This document shows positions 1 to 5,338 of a stretch of 6,686 nucleotides of DNA, piece by piece (within the stretch, counting starts at the first letter, position 1; each line of letters opens with the position of its first letter). Source of the DNA: Firmicutes bacterium CAG:646 (GTDB taxonomy: Bacteria > Bacillota > Clostridia > Lachnospirales > Lachnospiraceae). Made by a program: the position numbers and the translations under genes. The stretch covers positions 31,917-38,602 of the forward strand of contig HF995385.1 in NCBI GenBank assembly GCA_000432335.1, read 5' to 3'. The notes under the pieces were generated by a model that saw nothing but the letters and a program-made list of their open reading frames with translations, searched no databases and was not told the DNA's origin.

Positions 1-690
1 CCCGGGAACAGAGATGTCAGTTCCATATAGTACAGGTTCTGGTTCTATGGAAACGGTGGTATTCTGAGAAGAAATTTTCGCTCCAAAGTGGGATAACATC
101 AGTTCCGTGTGATTTCGTGACAAAAAAGGTTCTGTGACAGAAGTAATATCATTTCCGTATAAACCTGCCAGAAGAATACAGGATTTTACCTGAGCAGAGG
201 CTACAGGGGAAAGGTAAGAGATACTTTGGAGGGGATGTCCCTGAATTTTTAAGGGGACGCAGTCATTTCCCCACAGACTTTCCACCGAAGCGCCCATCAG
301 GGAAAGGGGTTGGATGATCCGTTTCATAGGGCGGGTTTGAATGGAAGCATCTCCAGTGAGAAAAGAGGTAAATTCCTGTCCGGCAAGGATTCCGGCGATC
401 AGCCGGGTGGTTGTGCCGCTGTTTCCCGTATCCAGATAGTCCGAAGGGGCGGAAAGACCGTGAAGCCCTTTTCCGTGTACCAGAATTTCAGAAGGAGTAT
501 TTTCGATGGAAATCCCCAGCTTCTGAAAACAGGCAATGGTAGAAAGGCAGTCAGCGCCCTGAAGAAAGTTCGTAATACGTGTGGTGCCGTTGGCGATGGC
601 GCCGAACATAACAGCTCGGTGGGAGATGGACTTATCTCCCGGCACAGTAAGTTCTCCTTTTAAAGGAGAAGAAGGTTTTTTGATGTTCAT
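1..690 (-). CDS. aroA: 3-phosphoshikimate 1-carboxyvinyltransferase (EPSP synthase), class II-like, C-terminal part missing
   Basis: This cytoplasmic shikimate-pathway enzyme joins shikimate-3-phosphate and phosphoenolpyruvate to give EPSP, the precursor of chorismate. The window holds the first 230 codons, roughly half of a protein that is usually about 430 residues; the frame is open to base 1 and stops just at the conserved VPG before the expected DxSSA. Visible motifs are PGDKSISHR (17-25, with substrate-binding Lys20, Ser21 and Arg25), LDTGNSGTTTRL (86-97), GDxSIxxRPM (113-122, Arg120), ASAQVKS (164-170) and NHTE (193-196). ASAQVKS and the Leu at position 97 fit class II enzymes rather than the E. 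coli class I type. The ATG at 688-690 is preceded by AGAGGG with a 7-nt spacer. It is the third gene of the aro operon, 19 bp after tyrA. Family assignment is very secure; class assignment is from motifs only. Confidence 0.97.
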   Translation of the reverse strand, partial: MNIKKPSSPLKGELTVPGDKSISHRAVMFGAIANGTTRITNFLQGADCLSTIACFQKLGISIENTPSEILVHGKGLHGLSAPSDYLDTGNSGTTTRLIAGILAGQEFTSFLTGDASIQTRPMKRIIQPLSLMGASVESLWGNDCVPLKIQGHPLQSISYLSPVASAQVKSCILLAGLYGNDITSVTEPFLSRNHTELMLSHFGAKISSQNTTVSIEPEPVLYGTDISVPG

Positions 691-697
691 AGATTTT

Positions 698-703
698 CCC
701 TCT
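698..703 (-). promoter_or_regulatory. Ribosome binding site of aroA
   Basis: AGAGGG on the minus strand lies 7 nt before the ATG at 688-690, inside the 19 bp gap after the tyrA stop codon. It supports that start and independent translation initiation of aroA within the operon message. Confidence 0.8.
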
Positions 704-709
704 TGGATC

Positions 710-1822
710 TTATCTTTTCTGAATCTTATAATTTCGTTCTTTTAAAATCTGTTCCGCTTTCAGGCAGGCATCCTCCTGATAAAATTCAATACGGAGTACG
801 CCCTCTTCAAACTCTCGATTGTGAATGATTCCAATATTTTTTATGTTAATGTTATTCATGGCAAGCAGTGTGGCTATGGTGGCGATGCCGCCCGCCTCGT
901 CATAAATATCGCAGTAAAGCGCATATACTTTTTCCAGAGCGCCTTTGGCAGCATAGGGGATCGAGTCCCGGTATTCTTTGGAATGATAGAACATTTGATA
1001 AATATCAGATGCTTCCCCATTGTCTACCCAACATTTTGCCTGAACGATCAGACGGATGTACTCGTCCAGCACCTTGGAGATCATTTCTTTATTTTCCATA
1101 CAAATCTGCTGCCACATAACGGGAGAAGAGGAAGCGATACGGGTGATATCTTTAAAACCGCCCGCTGCGATTAGTTTCATATTTTCCTCCGGCGTGTCCA
1201 TTTTCTGGATAGCATTGACCAGGGTGGAGGCTATGATGTGGGGCAGATGACTTACGGCGGCAGTAATATAATCGTGTTCCTCCCAGGTGAGAACCAGTGG
1301 AATAGCGCCCAGAGAAGTCACCAGCTCCATAAATTCCGTAAGACGCATAATGTCAATTTCCCCGCCGGGGGTGAGGATATAGTAGGCATTTTCCAAAAGA
1401 AAATCCGTAGCATTCTCATAGCCGGTCTGTTCAGAACCGGCCATGGGATGACCTCCGATAAAATTTCTGTCCAGATGGAGATCGGAAATTGCTTTATGAA
1501 TTGCTCCTTTTACACTTCCCACATCTGTAATAATACAATCGGGAGCAATATGATCCTTCAGCCATGTCAGATAAGCGATGTTATCATTTACCGGGGCACA
1601 CAGAAAAATATAACGGCAGGTACGAAAAAGAGGATCTTCTTTGGTACATTTTCTGTCAATGACACCTTCTGAGAGCGCCTGATCCAGTGTAGCTTCGGTG
1701 CGGGTATAGGCGTAAATTTTCACCTGAGGATGAAAACGGCGGAGCGCTTTGGCTATGGAGCCGCCAATCAGCCCAAGACCGATAAATCCCACACAAAATT
1801 GTTCTTCCATGGTAGATTTCAT
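710..1822 (-). CDS. tyrA: Prephenate dehydrogenase with C-terminal ACT domain
   Basis: The enzyme oxidatively decarboxylates prephenate to 4-hydroxyphenylpyruvate, normally with NAD+, committing carbon to tyrosine. The protein of up to 370 residues matches the Bacillus-type length. Residues about 10-105 form the Rossmann part, with GLGLIG (15-20) and VGSVK (101-105). His125 in GGHPMAGSE is at the position of the known catalytic histidine; SHLPH (191-195) and FKDITR (223-228) are the helical-domain motifs, with Arg228 a likely prephenate ligand. Residues about 298-368 form an ACT domain, a small-molecule binding fold that usually gives tyrosine feedback. No chorismate mutase domain is present, so chorismate mutase must come from elsewhere. 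It lies 12 bp after aroF. The upstream ATG is given here, but the Shine-Dalgarno sequence abuts it, so Met5 (ATG at 1808-1810) may be the true start. Confidence 0.96.
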   Translation of the reverse strand: MKSTMEEQFCVGFIGLGLIGGSIAKALRRFHPQVKIYAYTRTEATLDQALSEGVIDRKCTKEDPLFRTCRYIFLCAPVNDNIAYLTWLKDHIAPDCIITDVGSVKGAIHKAISDLHLDRNFIGGHPMAGSEQTGYENATDFLLENAYYILTPGGEIDIMRLTEFMELVTSLGAIPLVLTWEEHDYITAAVSHLPHIIASTLVNAIQKMDTPEENMKLIAAGGFKDITRIASSSPVMWQQICMENKEMISKVLDEYIRLIVQAKCWVDNGEASDIYQMFYHSKEYRDSIPYAAKGALEKVYALYCDIYDEAGGIATIATLLAMNNINIKNIGIIHNREFEEGVLRIEFYQEDACLKAEQILKERNYKIQKR

Positions 1823-1829
1823 CCTTTCT
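1822..1829 (-). promoter_or_regulatory. Ribosome binding site of tyrA, bearing on its start codon
   Basis: AGAAAGGA on the minus strand touches the first ATG (1820-1822) with no spacer, whereas it lies 11 nt before the second in-frame ATG (1808-1810). The second spacing is workable, if slightly long, and would give a protein beginning MEEQF, only 4 residues before the nucleotide-binding strand CVGFIGLG. Experimental N-terminal data would decide. Confidence 0.6.
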
Positions 1830-1834
1830 GCTTT

Positions 1835-2860
1835 TTAATTGTTTGCCTGAAGCATTCGGTCCGCCAGTTTGATGTAAGCTTTCATATCTGCCATCATTTC
1901 CTCAAATTGAGAAAATGTGAGAGACTGGGGACCGTCAGAAAGCGCATGAGCGGGATCATTATGTACTTCGATCATCAATCCGTCTGCGCCGCAGGCTACA
2001 GCGGCCTTTGCCAGAGGAGGCACGTAAGCGGCAACGCCGGTGGCATGACTGGGATCTACGATGATCGGAAGGTGAGACTTGGAACGGATCACCGGAACGG
2101 CGCTGAGATCCAATGTATTTCGGGTGGTAGTTTCATAGGTACGGATGCCGCGCTCGCAGAGTACTACATTGGAATTGCCTTCCGCAATGATATATTCGGC
2201 GGCATTCAGCCATTCGTCAATGGTAGCGGCCAGTCCTCTTTTTAAAAGGACGGGAAGACCGGAACGTCCTGCCTCACGCAAAAGCTGAAAATTCTGCATG
2301 TTGCGGGCGCCAATCTGTATCATGTCTACATATTTGGCAGCAGCCTCAATAGCAGCTTCACTGATTACTTCGCAGATCGTAGCCAGTCCGGTTTCTTTTT
2401 TTGCTTCTTCCATATAACGGAGCCCTTCTTCTTCCAGTCCCTGGAAAGAGTAGGGAGAAGTTCTTGGCTTGTAAGCTCCGCCCCGGACAAATTGCGCTCC
2501 CGCCTTTTTTACTGCCCGGGCGATTTCCATAAGCTGTTCCTCGGTTTCCACTGCGCAGGGACCTGCCATAATGGTAAGCGTATCGGGACCAATCTCATAA
2601 TTTCCCACTTTGATGAGGGAAGGCTGAGGATGAAATTTTTTATTGGTGAGTTTATAGCTTTCGGTGATAGGAACAATTTTGTCCACGAAAGGCATAACTT
2701 CAATATTCTGATTATTTAATTTTCTTTTATCGCCCACTACGCCGATGATGGTGACCTGTTCTCCCTCCGAAAGGTGGGTTTGAAGCCCTTTGGAGCAGAT
2801 CACTTCCGTGATAGAGCGAATGGCACTTTCCGGTGCATTCGGTTTCATTACTATGATCAT
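1835..2860 (-). CDS. aroF: 3-deoxy-7-phosphoheptulonate (DAHP) synthase, type I-beta with N-terminal ferredoxin-like domain
   Basis: This enzyme condenses phosphoenolpyruvate with erythrose-4-phosphate, the first and usually feedback-controlled step of aromatic biosynthesis. At 341 residues it has the length of the Thermotoga maritima type. Residues 1 to about 70 form the ferredoxin-like regulatory domain (starting MIIVMKPNAP), which in characterised relatives mediates inhibition by tyrosine or phenylalanine. The rest is the TIM barrel: AGPCAVE (99-105), GGAYKPRTSPYSFQG (127-141), IGARNMQNF (183-191), KRG (207-209) and VDPSHATG (268-275). The expected metal ligands are all present as Cys102, His272, Glu298 and Asp309. 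No chorismate mutase domain is fused. It is the promoter-proximal gene of the aroF-tyrA-aroA operon. The ATG at 2858-2860 has GAGGA 7 nt upstream, and translation begins directly with the domain's first strand, so the start is well supported. Confidence 0.97.
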   Translation of the reverse strand: MIIVMKPNAPESAIRSITEVICSKGLQTHLSEGEQVTIIGVVGDKRKLNNQNIEVMPFVDKIVPITESYKLTNKKFHPQPSLIKVGNYEIGPDTLTIMAGPCAVETEEQLMEIARAVKKAGAQFVRGGAYKPRTSPYSFQGLEEEGLRYMEEAKKETGLATICEVISEAAIEAAAKYVDMIQIGARNMQNFQLLREAGRSGLPVLLKRGLAATIDEWLNAAEYIIAEGNSNVVLCERGIRTYETTTRNTLDLSAVPVIRSKSHLPIIVDPSHATGVAAYVPPLAKAAVACGADGLMIEVHNDPAHALSDGPQSLTFSQFEEMMADMKAYIKLADRMLQANN

Positions 2861-2867
2861 ATATTTT

Positions 2868-2872
2868 TCCTC
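2868..2872 (-). promoter_or_regulatory. Ribosome binding site of aroF
   Basis: GAGGA on the minus strand, 7 nt before the ATG at 2858-2860. It supports the chosen start. Confidence 0.75.
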
Positions 2873-2889
2873 GTTTTCATATTTTTAAG

Positions 2890-3005
2890 CTAATTTTCAT
2901 TGTAAAGCAGCAGAAGAAAAAAGTCAATAATTTATCGCTTTAAAGTGAAAAACAAGAAAAAACAGATAAAATGACTAAAATTGTTTGTATTTACATGAAA
3001 ATTAG
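2890..3005. repeat. Inverted repeat in the divergent control region
   Basis: The plus strand reads TTTACATGAAAATTAG at 2990-3005, and the minus strand reads TTTACAATGAAAATTAG across 2906-2890; the arms match apart from one extra A. The left arm contains the -10 box and start region of the aro promoter. The right arm lies roughly 100-115 bp upstream of the predicted start of each divergent transcript. It could be a pair of sites for a regulator; nothing identifies a protein. The region is AT-rich, so coincidence remains possible. Confidence 0.4.
2899..2927 (-). promoter_or_regulatory. Sigma-A promoter of the aroF-tyrA-aroA operon
   Basis: The minus strand carries TTGACT (2922-2927), a 17-nt spacer and TACAAT (2899-2904), close to the vegetative consensus. 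Transcription should begin near 2892, leaving a leader of about 32 nt before the aroF ATG. That is too short for a T-box, riboswitch or peptide attenuator, so control by initiation or by enzyme feedback is more likely. Confidence 0.8.
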
Positions 3006-3068
3006 TGAAAAAGAATCAAATAAAGAAGAAGAAACGAAGAAAAATATTGTCAAAATTCAATAAAATAC
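2931..3068. other. AT-rich spacer between the divergent promoters
   Basis: This stretch separates the two divergent promoters and is strongly A-rich and purine-rich on the plus strand, especially at 2997-3044. Apart from the right arm of the inverted repeat at 2990-3005, I see no convincing gene, hairpin or further promoter. The composition could give A-tract curvature or act as an UP-like region for either promoter, which is inference only. Confidence 0.5.
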
Positions 3069-3097
3069 TTGAAAAATACAAGAAGTTTTAGTAAGAT
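3069..3097 (+). promoter_or_regulatory. Sigma-A promoter of the EF-G-like gene
   Basis: TTGAAA (3069-3074), a 17-nt spacer and TAAGAT (3092-3097) match the vegetative consensus well. The start should be near 3104, giving a 5' leader of about 26 nt that contains little besides the ribosome binding site. Confidence 0.72.
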
Positions 3098-3115
3098 ATA
3101 TACATACTAAATTTT

Positions 3116-3121
3116 GGGAGG
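3116..3121 (+). promoter_or_regulatory. Ribosome binding site of the EF-G-like gene
   Basis: GGGAGG ends 8 nt before the ATG at 3130, a strong site at good spacing. It fixes the start of the 697-residue protein. Confidence 0.85.
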
Positions 3122-3129
3122 TATTACAT

Positions 3130-5223
3130 ATGGACGTTTTCAGAACAGACCGAATAAGGAATGTAGTGCTGCTTGGTCATGGCGGAGCAGGAAAAACTAC
3201 ACTGACAGAAGCTATGGCTTATCTTTCAGGTATCACAAATCGACTGGGTAAAGTAGCAGATGGAAATACCATCAGTGATTTTGATAAAGAGGAAATCAAA
3301 CGTAAATTTTCAATCAGTACCTCTATGGTGCCGATTCAGTGGGATAAGGTAAAAATCAATATTCTTGATACGCCTGGTTTTTTTGATTTTGTAGGAGAAG
3401 CAGAAGAAGCAGTGGCAGCGGCAGACGCGGCAGTGATCGTAGTTTCCGGTAAATCCGGCGTACAGGTAGGAACGCAGAAAGCGTGGGAATTATGTGAAAA
3501 ATATAAATTGCCCCGTATGATTTTCGTGACAGAGATGGATATTGATAATGTCAGCTACCGTCAGGTAGTGGAAGATCTGACGGAACTTTACGGAAAGCGC
3601 ATCGCACCGCTTCACATGCCCATCCGTGAAAATGAAAAGTTTGTAGGTTATATCAACATCGTAAAAAATAAGGGTCGCAGATATATTGACAGAGATCGGA
3701 AAGAAGAGTGCCCGATTCCTGAATATTCCAAAGAATATCTGAAAAAATACAGAGAGATTCTTCTGGAAGCAGTGGCAGAGACCAGTGAAGAATTTATGGA
3801 TCGTTACTTTGAGGGCGATGAGTTTTCTGTAGCAGAGATTTCCGCAGCGCTGGCTATGTGCGTGGGAGACGGAAGTATTGTTCCTGTTTGTATGGGTTCT
3901 CCAGTGAATCTGCAGGGTGTAAAGATTCTTCTGGATGATATTTGCGGTTATTTCCCAAGCCCGAATCAGAGAGAGAGAGCAGGCATCTTAAAAAATACCA
4001 GTGAGATTTTTGAGGCGAATTATGATTTTACCAAATCAAAATCTGCGATGGTATTTAAGACTATCGTGGATCCATTTTTAGGAAAGTATTCTCTTCTGAA
4101 AGTATGCTCCGGTGTTATCAAAGCAGGAGATGTGCTTTATGATGTGGATCAGGATACAGAGATAAAATTAGGCAAACTATATGTGATGGAAGGCTCCCGC
4201 CCCGTGGAAGTTTCAGAACTTCACGCCGGTGATATCGGAGCGGCAGCAAAATTAAATGAGCTTCGGACCGGCGACAGCCTGGCAACGAAATCGGTGCCGG
4301 TGATGTATGGAAAACCGGATATTTCCACTCCGTATACCTGCAAACGATACAAAGCAGTGAATAAAGCAGATATGGATAAGATTTCTCAGGCATTGTCCAA
4401 AATGTGTCAGGAAGATTTGACAATGAAAGTTGTAAATGATTCTGCAAATCATCAGACACTGCTTTACGGTATGGGCGATCAGCATATTGATATCATTGTC
4501 AGCAAGCTGGAAGAACAGTATAAGGTACATGTGGAAATCTCCAAACCGAAAGTTGCTTTTCGTGAGACAATCCGCAAAAAATCGGATATTGATAAAAAAT
4601 ATAAGAAACAGTCAGGCGGTCATGGTCAGTACGGTCATGTAAAGATGACTTTCGAACCTTCTGGCGATCTGGAAACACCGTATATGTTTGAACAGATTGT
4701 TGTAGGAGGCGCAGTGCCGAAGAATTATTTCCCGGCAGTGGAAAAAGGACTTCAGGAATCTGTTCTTGCAGGACCTCTGGCGGCTTATCCGGTTGTAGGT
4801 GTGAAAGCGGTTTTGTATGATGGCTCTTATCATCCGGTAGATTCCTCGGAAATGGCATTTAAGACGGCTACCCGTATGGCATTCAAAGATGGTTTTCTGG
4901 CTGCATCACCGATTCTTCTGGAGCCTATCGTGACTATGCAGGTACGTGTTCCAGACAAATTTACGGGAGATGTTATGGGGGATTTGAATAAGCGCCGCGG
5001 TCGTGTTCTTGGTATGAATCCAGATAAAGACGGCTATACGGTAATTGAAGCAGATGTTCCGGAACTGGAGATTTACGGATATTCTACTGTGCTTCGTTCA
5101 ATGACAGGAGGAGCAGGAGATTTCTCCTATACGTTTGCCCGTTACGAGCAGGCTCCTTCCGATGTACAGGAAAGAGAAATTGCTGCCAGAGCAAGCAAAC
5201 TGACGGATGGAGAAGAAGGATAA
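3130..5223 (+). CDS. fusA2: EF-G-like translational GTPase (EF-G paralogue) with altered GTPase motifs
   Basis: This belongs to the EF-G family, whose members move tRNA and mRNA on the ribosome using GTP. At 697 residues it has full EF-G length: G domain about 1-280, domain II about 290-395, III about 400-475, IV about 476-595, V about 596-680. The P-loop GHGGAGKTT (16-24) and DTPG (80-83) are present. However, the catalytic His after DTPG is Phe84, NKxD reads TEMD (134-137), the switch I RGIT reads RKFS (58-61), and the P-loop Asp is Gly19. Domain IV keeps GGHGQYGHV (496-504) and YHPVDSSEMAF (567-577), with His568 at the E. coli EF-G His583 position; domain V keeps TGDVMGDLNKRRG. It is therefore probably an accessory, EF-G-2-like factor and not the housekeeping FusA, which normally sits with rpsL and rpsG. 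Tet(M)-type ribosomal protection is less likely. The biological role is unknown. Confidence 0.9.
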   Translation: MDVFRTDRIRNVVLLGHGGAGKTTLTEAMAYLSGITNRLGKVADGNTISDFDKEEIKRKFSISTSMVPIQWDKVKINILDTPGFFDFVGEAEEAVAAADAAVIVVSGKSGVQVGTQKAWELCEKYKLPRMIFVTEMDIDNVSYRQVVEDLTELYGKRIAPLHMPIRENEKFVGYINIVKNKGRRYIDRDRKEECPIPEYSKEYLKKYREILLEAVAETSEEFMDRYFEGDEFSVAEISAALAMCVGDGSIVPVCMGSPVNLQGVKILLDDICGYFPSPNQRERAGILKNTSEIFEANYDFTKSKSAMVFKTIVDPFLGKYSLLKVCSGVIKAGDVLYDVDQDTEIKLGKLYVMEGSRPVEVSELHAGDIGAAAKLNELRTGDSLATKSVPVMYGKPDISTPYTCKRYKAVNKADMDKISQALSKMCQEDLTMKVVNDSANHQTLLYGMGDQHIDIIVSKLEEQYKVHVEISKPKVAFRETIRKKSDIDKKYKKQSGGHGQYGHVKMTFEPSGDLETPYMFEQIVVGGAVPKNYFPAVEKGLQESVLAGPLAAYPVVGVKAVLYDGSYHPVDSSEMAFKTATRMAFKDGFLAASPILLEPIVTMQVRVPDKFTGDVMGDLNKRRGRVLGMNPDKDGYTVIEADVPELEIYGYSTVLRSMTGGAGDFSYTFARYEQAPSDVQEREIAARASKLTDGEEG

Positions 5224-5252
5224 TCTCAGTTATTAAGTTTTAATAAAAAAGA

Positions 5253-5287
5253 AGGGCGGGGGCTTGACTATTTCAAGTTCCTGCCCT
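5253..5287 (+). terminator. Hairpin terminator after the EF-G-like gene
   Basis: Arms at 5253-5267 and 5273-5287 pair over 15 bp around a 5-nt loop, 30 bp after the stop codon. Three of the pairs are G-U wobbles on the plus-strand RNA; on the minus strand those positions would be A-C mismatches, so the structure suits rightward transcripts. The following tract (ATATTCTTCTATA) is only moderately U-rich, so termination may be partial. The hairpin overlaps the next gene's promoter. Confidence 0.7.
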
Positions 5288-5292
5288 ATATT
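5264..5292 (+). promoter_or_regulatory. Sigma-A promoter of the membrane protein gene, embedded in the terminator
   Basis: TTGACT (5264-5269), a 17-nt spacer and TATATT (5287-5292) give a near-consensus promoter. Its -35 box spans the end of the hairpin's 5' arm and the start of its loop, and the 3' arm makes up most of the spacer. Transcription would start near 5299, leaving a leader of about 40 nt. A TATACT at 5297-5302 is an alternative -10 but lacks a well-placed -35. Confidence 0.65.
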
Positions 5293-5327
5293 CTTCTATA
5301 CTGTGAATAAATACTTTTAGTAGAAAA

Positions 5328-5332
5328 GGGAG
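5328..5332 (+). promoter_or_regulatory. Ribosome binding site of the membrane protein gene
   Basis: GGGAG lies 6 nt before the ATG at 5339-5341. It decides the start of a reading frame that runs off the right edge. Confidence 0.8.
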
Positions 5333-5338
5333 AAGAAT

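Noticed and set aside
1730..2245. A 171-codon plus-strand open frame antisense to aroF and tyrA
   Set aside because: It lies opposite two clearly conserved enzymes, crosses their junction, and has no family-like sequence or start signals. The other plus-strand frames in 310-1672 and 2492-2719 are rejected for the same reason.
2861..2892. A T-box, riboswitch or attenuator before aroF
   Set aside because: The space between the predicted transcription start and the ATG is about 32 nt, with no hairpin or leader peptide.
2971..3063. A 30-codon plus-strand open frame (MTKIVCIYMK...) in the divergent control region
   Set aside because: There is no ribosome binding site or well-placed promoter, the DNA is A-rich and favours Lys/Glu codons by composition, and the frame overlaps the inverted repeat and approaches the EF-G promoter. 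Probably chance.
3047..3075. TTGTCA at 3047 as an alternative -35 box for the EF-G-like gene
   Set aside because: The bases 17 nt downstream (TGAAAA) are a poor -10 box; TTGAAA-17-TAAGAT is much better and sits at the right distance from the start.
3130..5223. The EF-G-like protein as a Tet(M)/Tet(O)-type tetracycline resistance factor
   Set aside because: Those proteins are about 640 residues with canonical AHVDAGKTT and NKxD motifs. This one has EF-G length and the EF-G style domain IV motif YHPVDSSE.
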